Shown here piece after piece: positions 15,536 to 23,698 of a DNA stretch of 25,827 nucleotides. The notes under the pieces are model-generated. The model did no database searches. It had not been told where the DNA came from and saw only the letters and a list, made by a program, of their open reading frames with translations. Position 1 is the first letter of the stretch; the number at the start of each line of letters is the position of its first letter. The stretch covers positions 30,158-55,984 of IMG/VR virus record IMGVR_UViG_3300030333_003802, one strand, 5' to 3'. Source of the DNA: a virus. A program made the translations under genes and the position numbers.

Positions 15536-15542
15536 CTCTTTT

Positions 15543-15716
15543 CTATTTTTCAGCTTCAGCTGGTGGCAACACTTTAAAGCCTTGTTGTAAAAGACTATTT
15601 ATGTAGTTGTGTGTTCCACGCAATTCAGCAATTTGAGATTCAATTACCTTCAATTGTTCTTCTAAATTGATAGGTTCTTGAACTACTTCTTTTGCTATTT
15701 CTTTTTCTTTAGCCAT
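15543..15716 (-). CDS. Small coiled-coil protein, 57 aa
   Basis: Read directly from the apparent gap between the methyltransferase and the one-TM gene. The start ATG at 15716 has AAGGAG 5 bases upstream, and the frame ends TAG at 15543. The product begins MAKEKEIAKEVVQEP, has a heptad-like helix (about residues 18-47, EEQLKVIESQIAEL) and ends KVLPPAEAEK. Its coil resembles that of the 79-aa protein beside the large fibre gene (both start MAK and share an EEQL..E.Q..EL pattern), so the two may be diverged copies or similar assembly factors. No membrane segment. Function unknown. Confidence 0.65.
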   Translation of the reverse strand: MAKEKEIAKEVVQEPINLEEQLKVIESQIAELRGTHNYINSLLQQGFKVLPPAEAEK

Positions 15717-15731
15717 TGTTTCTCCTTATTT

Positions 15732-15743
15732 ACTATTAATAGT
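15732..15743. other. 12-base perfect palindrome upstream of the 57-aa gene
   Basis: ACTATTAATAGT reads the same on both strands and lies in the 38-base spacer between the methyltransferase stop and the 57-aa gene, just before its ribosome binding site. It could be an operator or a small hairpin that influences initiation, but in DNA this AT-rich it may be chance. No second copy was noticed. Confidence 0.25.
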
Positions 15744-15754
15744 GCTTTAATTTA

Positions 15755-16405
15755 TTAATTTAAATCATTATTATCCACAATTAATTTAGGTGCATAATAA
15801 GTATTACCTTCGCCTTTTAAGTACCAATCTACTCTAGCTTTTTCAGGTATTGTTAAATTAACTGATTCAAAATCTATCCTACTCTTTCTTTCAAATTGTT
15901 GTATTTCGTGTACTTTTTTAATGTATTTTTGTACTCCGTCATACTGACTTTCTTCTTGTAAAAAATTATTATACCAAGTAAGTATAGTCCCTTCTTTACA
16001 ATGTTGCATTATTCTGGTAGGAAAATATCTTTTATTTATCATATCACCAAAACCATCATAAAATACACCATCGTATTTTTTATCAGTAGGTATATCGTCA
16101 TACCAATCGCCTTTAACTGGTATTACATTAGGTTTATCTTTAGCCCATTCTACTAATGCGTCATATATGCCGTCATTTATTTCAATAATCGTATGTGATT
16201 CAATATCTTTTTCTTGTATTAAACCAGCACTAATTCCCATACCAAAACCAAATTCTAATATATGTCCACCATTAGCACATACAATATCAGCGTGTTTTTG
16301 CATAATAGGAGTTTCCCAAGTAGACATTACATCCCACCCAGTAGCTTCATCTATAATGCAATCTTCTTTAATTGTATAGTTTGCTGCATATGCGTATCCC
16401 TTCAT
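15755..16405 (-). CDS. Class I SAM methyltransferase resembling guanidinoacetate/arginine N-methyltransferases, 216 aa
   Basis: Transfers a methyl group from S-adenosylmethionine. The acceptor is unknown. Landmarks are VMSTWETPIMQKHAD (about residues 26-40), motif I HILEFGFGMGISAGLIQ (48-64), acidic strand HTIIEINDG (71-79), VIPVKGDWYDDI (94-105) and YDGVFYDGFG (111-120). The WETP segment, E-x-G-F-G-M, IIE-x-ND-G and YD-G-x-x-YD are hallmarks of the GAMT/RMT2 group that methylates guanidino groups, including an aspartate (here Asp117) at the acceptor-binding place. The C-terminal part (after about 140) is less similar. It overlaps the 103-aa gene by ATGA, and GGAGGT inside that gene is its ribosome binding site. 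A phage copy between fibre and lysis genes is unusual. It could modify a virion protein or a small host metabolite. Confidence 0.8.
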   Translation of the reverse strand: MKGYAYAANYTIKEDCIIDEATGWDVMSTWETPIMQKHADIVCANGGHILEFGFGMGISAGLIQEKDIESHTIIEINDGIYDALVEWAKDKPNVIPVKGDWYDDIPTDKKYDGVFYDGFGDMINKRYFPTRIMQHCKEGTILTWYNNFLQEESQYDGVQKYIKKVHEIQQFERKSRIDFESVNLTIPEKARVDWYLKGEGNTYYAPKLIVDNNDLN

Positions 16406-16713
16406 CGACCAGGACCTCCACCAGCAACGTGTTCTCCACCTATAAGTTCAGACATTTTATACGGAGCTTGTTCTATAGCCAATGTTTGAGCTGCTGTAAT
16501 GTTTTGTTGAGTAGATTGAAAATCACTATTAGTGCCTCCAATTTTATCAAACTCATCTCCAGGTCCACCATCGTTAGCAAAGGTCATACCTTCGCCACCA
16601 GTAGATAATCCTTTTAAACTAATATTTGCCGTTTCTTGAACAACAGTAGCTTCACCTACCGCTGAACCATTACTAAACAATCCTACATTAGTACTTCCTA
16701 CTGTAACGCCCAT
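16402..16713 (-). CDS. Glycine-rich small protein of unknown function, 103 aa, ending GGGPGR
   Basis: Not recognised. It is rich in Gly, Thr, Ser and Asn (GVTVGSTNVGLFSNGSAVGE, then STGGEGMTFANDGGPGDEFD), has a short helical part (NITAAQTLAIEQAPYKMSEL) and ends HVAGGGPGR. It has no signal peptide or TM helix. It resembles small fibre-associated or virion proteins. AAAGG lies 8 bases before the ATG. Its stop overlaps the methyltransferase ATG (ATGA), so the two are translationally coupled, and the terminal Gly codons contain that gene's GGAGGT ribosome binding site. The terminal Gly-Arg makes it a candidate substrate of the methyltransferase, but ribosome-binding-site constraint explains the glycines equally well. 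Confidence 0.65.
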   Translation of the reverse strand: MGVTVGSTNVGLFSNGSAVGEATVVQETANISLKGLSTGGEGMTFANDGGPGDEFDKIGGTNSDFQSTQQNITAAQTLAIEQAPYKMSELIGGEHVAGGGPGR

Positions 16714-16717
16714 TTAA

Positions 16718-16957
16718 TTAACCTTTAATTTTTTTATATTCAGCAATGTCTGCTTTAAGTTCAGTAACTTGTGCTTCTGCTCTTGCTAATTGTTCTTCTG
16801 CGTCTGCTATTGCTACATCAACACCTTTAACTTCGCTATAGTCAATAATAGTTACATCTTTGCCAGATGCATCTTTTACTACTTTAGTGTGTTTAATTTC
16901 AACATTTTTAGACGAAGGTGCTTCTGCTACCGCTTTTTCTGCTATTATTTTAGCCAT
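16718..16957 (-). CDS. Small coiled-coil protein downstream of fibre gene, 79 aa
   Basis: The N-terminus is Ala/Lys-rich (MAKIIAEKAVAEAPSS), the middle is a short beta-like part (VTIIDYSEVKG), and residues about 48-77 form a regular coiled coil (AEEQLARAEAQVTELKADI). No membrane or secretion signal. It starts 8 bases inside the end of the 1527-aa fibre gene, with AGGAG 7 bases upstream of the ATG. Small coiled-coil genes directly after fibre genes often act in fibre folding or attachment, but no specific family was recognised. The 57-aa protein at 15.6 kb looks similar in its coil. Confidence 0.65.
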   Translation of the reverse strand: MAKIIAEKAVAEAPSSKNVEIKHTKVVKDASGKDVTIIDYSEVKGVDVAIADAEEQLARAEAQVTELKADIAEYKKIKG

Positions 16958-19900
16958 TATATTCTCCTAATTTAGTTTTAAGTTCATTTATTTGAACTTG
17001 TTGTTCTTGTATAGCTTTTATTAATACGGAAGCTAATTTACCGTAATCTACTACTTTGTGTGTTCCTTCTGAACCACCAATACTTTTTACATCTTGAACT
17101 ACTTCTGGTATAATTTCTTCTATTTCTTGAGCAATAACACCTATATCGTGTTTACCTTTTCTTTTTTTAATCCAATCATATTCTACTGCTCTCATTTTCA
17201 TTACATCAGATAACCCGTAAGAAGTATCTTTAATATTCTTTTTAAACTTTTTATCTGAACCTACTGAACTAGAAAAAGCTATAACATCTTCGTCTGCGTG
17301 AAAATCTCCATTATCATGCATCATAAATAAACCTTGGTCGTTACTTAATCCAGCATACGTTGAACCACCTACACCAAAATGCATTTCAGTTCCACTCCCT
17401 AAACACCATATACCACTATGTTTAGTATCTGTAAAGTGAATACCTCCTCCATAACTACCAGATAAATTAATTGCCATATTTGTATCGGCATTTGGATTTG
17501 CATTTCTACTTATAGTTATACCAGCAGACCCCATTTTTAATCTTTCTACTGCATCAGTATGAAATTTTATTTCAGAAGCTTCTATAGTCATTCTATCGTC
17601 ATTATTGGTAGTTCTTCTTAAGTATAAATCATTTCCTTGTCCAGATATATAACCTGAATTACAAATTATATCTCCAGTAGAAAATAAACTAGCATTACTT
17701 CCATCTGCTTGTTTAACATATAATGTTCCACCACTTGCAACAATACCCGTAGCATTAGCATAACTACTATCAGAACTACTATAAAAACCTCCACCTTGAT
17801 TAGTACCAGCTTCATAAGCAAAATGACTACCATCTATAATTGTAGACATTTGATTATTCTTTAATGCCCAAGACATTACTCCACCACCATTATCTAAAGT
17901 AAATACTCTAGTCCATCCATTGCTTCCCAAGTCTCCAAACCAACTACCATTTTCAGTCATAACTGGTTTATTCCCGTTAGCTGTAACACTACCTTTAAAT
18001 ACTGCATTACCACTATTATTAATAGTAAGCCAAGTATCTGTCATAGGAGCAGTAACACTGTTAGTTATAGAACCAGTTTCAACGTCTGAATCTCCTACCG
18101 CAAATACATTATCTGCTACCACAGCCATACCATGACCAGCAGTACCATTACCACTTGCTTTTAAATATACATAATCACCAAGATTAGTTCCATAACCATT
18201 ATATACAACATCGTGAGTTTGAGCATTGCTCCAAGCGTCTACATATCTTCTTATAGTTGTTCCACTACTATTTACTTGATATTCATTTGTTGTTCTAACT
18301 TGCCCACTAGTTAATGTTCCACCAGCATCTACTCTAAATTCTTCATTATTATCTACAATAACTCTTGTATAGTCTGCTGTAATATCTATTCTATCAGCAC
18401 TAGCATCTGTTCTTCTTAAACTTAAATCTTCATCATACGAAGTAATAATACCGCTATCTACTGTAATTTGTTTATTAAAGTAAAATTTGCTTCTATCAGT
18501 ATTAATATGTCCCCAACCACTATTAGCTGGTCCTAATTCTATTAATCCATGGTCAGTTGTAAATCTATGATAATTTCCAGATGCTGCATGAAAATGTACT
18601 CTATCATCATCTACATACATTTCCGCATAATCACTTGTATCTCCTGGCTGATATAATCTTAATTTATTATCATTTTGTAATTGCATAGCAAGTTCATCAC
18701 TACCAGCTCTTGAAGTCCAAAATCTTAAATGTCCAGCTCTACCTCCAGAACTTCCATCTACAAGATAACCTGATATTCTTGCCATAGCTGTTGTTGAACT
18801 ATCTTGATTATGCCCAAATGTTAGACTTCCACCATTACCAGCACTAGTACCTGTGTTTCTTATTTCAAAAATAGGGTTACTATTATAACCTACTTTTGCA
18901 CTACCAGTTTCAGACATTAGAAACATTACTTTACTTGTTGTTCTATTGTAAAAATATAATTGAGAACTATCTTGTTCTATACTTACTACATCAGCACCAC
19001 TTCTAGTAAATCTAATCATGTGGTCGCCATTACCAACTACTCTTAAATCTCCATTTACATCAAGTTTATAACTTGGAGAACCTTCATTTATACCAATTTT
19101 ATCTTCTGAAGCATCTACTTTAAAAAGATTTGCTTGTGTGTCACCTTCTATTCTAAAATCTGAATTATTTCCATCTTCATTAAATACTGCTCCATAATTA
19201 AACGTAGAAGCTCCAGTAACAGTAAGATTGTTTGTTACTGTAAGTCCAGATGAATTAATATACATTTGTTGCGTACCACTACTAGCACCAGTTGTTGCTC
19301 CGCTCCTAAAACTTAATGCACTACCCGATTGAAATATTGCACTTGTACTTGAACCTTCAAAAAATATTCTTGCACTATTAGAGGTAGCTCCAGTATCATT
19401 ATTAATTAATAATCCATCTGCTCCACTATCTGTAATAGTTACTCTACCAGTTAAATCTGATGAACCATTTACTGTTAAATTACCAGCAGCTTTTAATAAT
19501 CCACCATAGATACCTTCTTCGTGTGCAAATCCATAAGTATTTAAATCTGTTAACGCATTTCCGTGCACAGAAAAACCACTAATAGTATCTTCTATTGTAG
19601 GTGTGTGTATTGTATGGTCTGAGTAATGATTATTATCTCCCATACGAAATATTTTAGCTTCATAAGAAGAACTTACTGTTACATAAACTTGAAGAACTTT
19701 TTCTCCATAAGTGTTATCACTATCTTGACTTAATACTCTAACACCAGTTATTCTATTAGTATGTCCACCGCAATTAATTACTGTAAAATTGCTATCAGCA
19801 TAACTTCTTAACCAATGTATTCTAATAAATCCGTGGTCCCCAGAATCTCCGTCTGTAACTAATATTTCTCCAGCTCTTCTACCGCTTGTGTTAGTAGCTA

Positions 19901-21533
19901 CTGTCATCCAACCTGGACCTACTGTAGCAGAAGCACTTCCTTGTCTTCTAAAAAATCTTGATGAATCGTATCCGTCTAATGTATCAGCGTCTAAGCCACT
20001 TCCACTTCCGTCTACTGTTTTAATAGCAGTTAATATTTCAGCAGCTGATTGGTCTGCAGTAGCACTTGCTTCTATTCCGTCTAATTTACTATGGTCAGAA
20101 CTTGTAAAGGCAACTGATGTAGTTCCATTAATAGTAAGTGCATCAGTTTCTAATGTTCCGTCTACATCTACATTTCCAGATATGTCAAGAGAATTAGCGG
20201 TAACACTACCTTGAACTGTAGTATTATAACCAAGATTAATACTACTTACAGCATTATTTTCACCATTAGTAATTACTTGCAATGGATAAGTACCAGTATT
20301 GTTTAATCTTATACTTAAATTACCTCCGTCTACACCAAACCAAAATTCAGGTGTATTTGTTACTCCACTTTCTTCAATTAAAATAAATGGAGATGAACCA
20401 TCCATGTGTAGTCTGTTGTTTATTTGTAAAGTAGTTCCGTCAAAGGTAAGGTTAGCTTCTCCATTTAAAGCTGTTGAACTACTAAATGTTGCTATTCTAT
20501 TATCTGAACCATTTGCTACTGCTGATACTGCGCCACCACTTTGAGAATCTACATATGCTTTAACACTTTGTTGTGTAGGAACATGACTAGCACTATTAGA
20601 AGACATATCATCTTCATCTTTAGTTGGAAGCCTATCCATATCAAAAGCTCCACTTGTAATTTTACTTGCTGGTAAATTAGCTACATAAGCATTAGCAATA
20701 GCTGTACCTTGCCAAGTACCATCAGTTACTGTTCCAAATTCCATACCAGCAAGAGCATTGCCGTCAGTTAAAAATTTAAATGAATTAGAAACGTTTTGTA
20801 TTCTATCTTCTCCAGCAACATTACCAATAGTAAACCCACCACTTACCGTACTTTTTATTTTACCAGTTGCAGTTAATGCTCCAGTTACATCTGCGCCTGC
20901 TGAATCAATTCTAAGTTTTTCGCTTGTATTAACAGACACTCCATCTGAAACGCTACCTGCTAATTCAAATGCCATATATTCGCCACCAGAACTATCAGTA
21001 TTTACTTCAATTCTACCTGAGTTACCATCTTGTTCTGGAACTTTATTTCTATGATTAAATGTTACATTAGCATTACCACCACCGTCATTAATAGTTAATG
21101 CTATACCACCACCACCATATCCAGCAATAATATCATTTGTTGCAACAATACTACCCGTATCTGATAGTGGATTAGTATGTACGCCTAAACTACCAGAATC
21201 TATTTTAATCTTTCCAGTAGTAGTTAATTGTGTTCCATTAAAAGTAAGATTAGACTCTGCTTGTATAGCACTTGTGCCATTACCAGTTAATATAGCATTA
21301 GAAGTAAAAGTAGATGCACCAGTACCACCATTAGCTACTGCTAAATCAGTACCAGACCAATTTGAATTATTAATAGTAGCACTACCACCAATAGGTGTTA
21401 AACCAGTAGCTGCAGTAGAGCCATTACCAACATATAGTTCGTTAGTATCGCTTTTATATATTAACTCTCCTGCTTCTGGTGTACCAGCATTTGAGAGATT
21501 AGTACCTCTTTTTATTTTAATCGTATTTGACAT
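16950..21533 (-). CDS. Large tail fibre/spike with C-terminal S74 self-cleaving chaperone, 1527 aa
   Basis: Host-recognition fibre. The N-terminus (SNTIKIKRGT...GELIYKSDTNELYVGNG) is a short attachment domain shared with the 544-aa neighbour. The shaft is repetitive, rich in Gly, Ser, Thr and Asn, with repeats of the type LTVTG.STF and SPSYKLDVNGDLRV. A globular-looking insertion lies around residues 560-690 (HGFIRIHWLRSYADSN, VLQVYVTVSSSYEAKI). The last ~102 residues are an intramolecular chaperone (peptidase S74): SDKKFKKNI supplies the Ser1426/Lys1431 dyad (S-x4-K, as in K1F endosialidase), followed by AVEYDWI, GVIAQEIEEIIPEVV, VDYGKLASVLIKAIQE and a terminal coil. By analogy it cuts itself before Ser1426 after trimer folding. 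AAGGAA precedes the ATG. Confidence 0.93.
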   Translation of the reverse strand: MSNTIKIKRGTNLSNAGTPEAGELIYKSDTNELYVGNGSTAATGLTPIGGSATINNSNWSGTDLAVANGGTGASTFTSNAILTGNGTSAIQAESNLTFNGTQLTTTGKIKIDSGSLGVHTNPLSDTGSIVATNDIIAGYGGGGIALTINDGGGNANVTFNHRNKVPEQDGNSGRIEVNTDSSGGEYMAFELAGSVSDGVSVNTSEKLRIDSAGADVTGALTATGKIKSTVSGGFTIGNVAGEDRIQNVSNSFKFLTDGNALAGMEFGTVTDGTWQGTAIANAYVANLPASKITSGAFDMDRLPTKDEDDMSSNSASHVPTQQSVKAYVDSQSGGAVSAVANGSDNRIATFSSSTALNGEANLTFDGTTLQINNRLHMDGSSPFILIEESGVTNTPEFWFGVDGGNLSIRLNNTGTYPLQVITNGENNAVSSINLGYNTTVQGSVTANSLDISGNVDVDGTLETDALTINGTTSVAFTSSDHSKLDGIEASATADQSAAEILTAIKTVDGSGSGLDADTLDGYDSSRFFRRQGSASATVGPGWMTVATNTSGRRAGEILVTDGDSGDHGFIRIHWLRSYADSNFTVINCGGHTNRITGVRVLSQDSDNTYGEKVLQVYVTVSSSYEAKIFRMGDNNHYSDHTIHTPTIEDTISGFSVHGNALTDLNTYGFAHEEGIYGGLLKAAGNLTVNGSSDLTGRVTITDSGADGLLINNDTGATSNSARIFFEGSSTSAIFQSGSALSFRSGATTGASSGTQQMYINSSGLTVTNNLTVTGASTFNYGAVFNEDGNNSDFRIEGDTQANLFKVDASEDKIGINEGSPSYKLDVNGDLRVVGNGDHMIRFTRSGADVVSIEQDSSQLYFYNRTTSKVMFLMSETGSAKVGYNSNPIFEIRNTGTSAGNGGSLTFGHNQDSSTTAMARISGYLVDGSSGGRAGHLRFWTSRAGSDELAMQLQNDNKLRLYQPGDTSDYAEMYVDDDRVHFHAASGNYHRFTTDHGLIELGPANSGWGHINTDRSKFYFNKQITVDSGIITSYDEDLSLRRTDASADRIDITADYTRVIVDNNEEFRVDAGGTLTSGQVRTTNEYQVNSSGTTIRRYVDAWSNAQTHDVVYNGYGTNLGDYVYLKASGNGTAGHGMAVVADNVFAVGDSDVETGSITNSVTAPMTDTWLTINNSGNAVFKGSVTANGNKPVMTENGSWFGDLGSNGWTRVFTLDNGGGVMSWALKNNQMSTIIDGSHFAYEAGTNQGGGFYSSSDSSYANATGIVASGGTLYVKQADGSNASLFSTGDIICNSGYISGQGNDLYLRRTTNNDDRMTIEASEIKFHTDAVERLKMGSAGITISRNANPNADTNMAINLSGSYGGGIHFTDTKHSGIWCLGSGTEMHFGVGGSTYAGLSNDQGLFMMHDNGDFHADEDVIAFSSSVGSDKKFKKNIKDTSYGLSDVMKMRAVEYDWIKKRKGKHDIGVIAQEIEEIIPEVVQDVKSIGGSEGTHKVVDYGKLASVLIKAIQEQQVQINELKTKLGEYNG

Positions 21534-21541
21534 TTAATTCC

Positions 21542-23176
21542 TTAATAAGTTCCGCAATCTATAGTAGCACTTGTAATAGTAGCTGCTTCTACATCATTGA
21601 ACTCAGCGCTACCTACACTACCACTAAAGACTTCACTTGAATTACTAGCGTCTGGAATAAATTTAAATTTGTAATCAGTATCATCAAATCCAAAGAATCC
21701 AACTTTTGCTGCACTTCCAGTATGATATTTAAACTCAATACCTCTATCTTTGTTATCGTCAGAACCTGCATTTCCGTCTCCGCCTAATGTAAATATAGGG
21801 TCATCAACAGTTACTGTAGTTGAATTAACAGTAGTTGTAGTACCATCTACTTGCAAATCACCTTGAATGGTAACTTTTTTGTCCCATCCAATTTTCATTG
21901 CTTCTTGAGCTACTCCACTTTCGCCAACATAAAATATTAAATCAGTTTTGTTAGCGGTTGCCGTAAAGTCTGCTGCCGCTTTTGCTTCAATAGAAGCTGC
22001 TAGCGCTACAGCATCTGAACCAGCTGATTCATTTTCGGCTGCAAAGTCAATTCTTCCTAACACATTAGATACATCTACATCAGTTCTAGCTGAATATAAT
22101 CTTAAAATAGCCCCAGATGTTGAATCTACTGAAATTTTAGAGTTTGCATTTTGTGTCATTGCTGCATTAAAGTTAACTCCTCCACTTGCTCCAATTGTAA
22201 ATGCAGTATTTCCAGCACTACCACTATTATTATATTTGTAAGTATTTGCTACTACATTTGTACCAATATAGTTTGTTGTGCTAATTGAATTAGTAGTTAA
22301 TGCTCCAGCAACTGTTACTGCACCATCACTAGCTTGTACGCTAAATGCAGAACTTCCACTTGAATCATATACTTTAAAATCTACATCAGTACTTCCAGGT
22401 CCAATTTCTACTAAATCTTGTGTAGCATCTATAACTTTAATCATAGGAATGTTATTAGCCGCAATTCTGACTTCGTTGTCTGTACCAAAATCTATATATT
22501 CAGTATCTGCTGCTCTACCTACTTTAAGTGAAGTATTAATTACAGATGTAATAGCTGTTTGTGCTGGAGTTATAGATATTGTTCTAGCATTTGCTCCATC
22601 AAAAGTTCCAGCTGAAGTTATACCAGTACCCGCAGTTAATGCATTTGGTACTTTTAATACAGATAAAGTATCGCTTGATAATTCTATTGTTGAAGTATCA
22701 GCTACATCCGTGTTTAACATAGTTCCATGAACTTTGTCTGTTCCAATAGTTGCTGCTCCACCTGCTGCTATAGTAATGTCAGAACCAACATTGCCAAAAA
22801 TAGTATCTTCTAAATTACTAAAAGTAATTTTTTGTGAACCATTGTCATCAGCATCTACCATTGCTATAAAATCAGCTTGTGCTATACTTGATTCAGTTCC
22901 TAATTCGTTTAAATCTAATGCTAATGTTACACTATTATCTGTATCTCCACTTGCTACAGTTTTTGTAAGTCCATTACCATCAGTTAAGTCAGATAATAAT
23001 GGTAAGTGTATTGTTGTTGCTCCACTATCCGCTTGATTATCTGCTGTACATCTTCCTATAAATAGTTTTTTCTGATAATTTTGAAAAGCTAACTCACCAT
23101 AATGTAAACTAGATGGCAAACTTGATGAATCAAAATCAGCAGAACTATTTCTTTTTATTTTTATTCTATTGCTCAT
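21542..23176 (-). CDS. Tail fibre-type structural protein, 544 aa
   Basis: Starts SNRIKIKRNSSADFDSS and continues LHYGELAFQNYQKKLFIGRC, the same attachment-domain layout as the 1527-aa fibre. The body is low-complexity beta-rich repeats in Ser, Thr, Ala, Asp and Gly (NALTAGTGITSAGTFDGANA, VTVAGALTTNSIS, GDLQVDGTTTTVNSTTVTV), a pattern familiar from fibre proteins of marine phages. The VDDPIFTLGGDGNAGSDDN segment near residue 455 is part of that pattern. There is no S74 chaperone at the end (SATIDCGTY), so it may need a separate chaperone or form the proximal fibre on which the large fibre sits. AGGAG lies 7 bases before the ATG. Confidence 0.85.
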   Translation of the reverse strand: MSNRIKIKRNSSADFDSSSLPSSLHYGELAFQNYQKKLFIGRCTADNQADSGATTIHLPLLSDLTDGNGLTKTVASGDTDNSVTLALDLNELGTESSIAQADFIAMVDADDNGSQKITFSNLEDTIFGNVGSDITIAAGGAATIGTDKVHGTMLNTDVADTSTIELSSDTLSVLKVPNALTAGTGITSAGTFDGANARTISITPAQTAITSVINTSLKVGRAADTEYIDFGTDNEVRIAANNIPMIKVIDATQDLVEIGPGSTDVDFKVYDSSGSSAFSVQASDGAVTVAGALTTNSISTTNYIGTNVVANTYKYNNSGSAGNTAFTIGASGGVNFNAAMTQNANSKISVDSTSGAILRLYSARTDVDVSNVLGRIDFAAENESAGSDAVALAASIEAKAAADFTATANKTDLIFYVGESGVAQEAMKIGWDKKVTIQGDLQVDGTTTTVNSTTVTVDDPIFTLGGDGNAGSDDNKDRGIEFKYHTGSAAKVGFFGFDDTDYKFKFIPDASNSSEVFSGSVGSAEFNDVEAATITSATIDCGTY

Positions 23177-23185
23177 TTTATTCTC

Positions 23186-23698
23186 CTATAAGAATGTTCC
23201 GCCGTTAATATCATCTACGTCTATCCACTTTGAACTACTACTATCATATTTTAATAAAGCTCCATTGTTTGGGTTTGTTATGTTAGTATCATTCATTTCA
23301 TCAAGAGTATCTTCTCCTGAAACTTGTGTATCAACGTAACTTTTTACTGCCTTGGCACTAGGCAATGTTGTATCAGTACCAGCTGTTGAACTTAAGTCCG
23401 TATCTAGTACTCCCGCTTTCAAATTATCTACTTCTACGTTGCTGAGTGTATTATTATCAGCATTAATTGTTTTGTTTGTTAATGTTTGTGTAGCATCAGC
23501 TGTTGCAGTATCGTTTAATGCATCTCTAACATTAGTCGCATCGCTATTGTCTAAACTAATAGGTATTTGGCTAGCATCAATACTAAAACTATCTTGAACT
23601 TTAGTAGCATTTTGTACACCTACACTTTTTGTAGCGCTTGTTCTTTGCACAGTAGCTTTTACAGCTTTATTCGTTGTAACTTTAGCACTTATAGCCAT
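23186..23698 (-). CDS. Fibre-associated structural protein, 170 aa
   Basis: The N-terminus is basic and Thr/Lys-rich (MAISAKVTTNKAVKATVQRT). The middle has DALNDTATADATQTLTNKT, a segment typical of fibre repeats, and then TTLPSAKAVKSYVDTQ. That last segment matches in layout the VPTQQSVKAYVDSQ of the 1527-aa fibre, indicating a shared module. The C-terminus, NPNNGALLKYDSSSSKWIDV, is a common fibre beta motif. Probably a small proximal fibre or adaptor of the same family. Its ATG overlaps the previous stop (TAATG), and GGAGGAGGAGG inside the previous gene's terminal Gly codons is the ribosome binding site. Confidence 0.8.
   Translation of the reverse strand: MAISAKVTTNKAVKATVQRTSATKSVGVQNATKVQDSFSIDASQIPISLDNSDATNVRDALNDTATADATQTLTNKTINADNNTLSNVEVDNLKAGVLDTDLSSTAGTDTTLPSAKAVKSYVDTQVSGEDTLDEMNDTNITNPNNGALLKYDSSSSKWIDVDDINGGTFL

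Noticed and set aside
15755-16405. Methyltransferase as spermidine-synthase-like or DNA methyltransferase
   Set aside because: It lacks the spermidine-synthase and DNA-methyltransferase catalytic motifs, while WETP, FGFGMG and IIEIND fit the guanidino-methyltransferase group.
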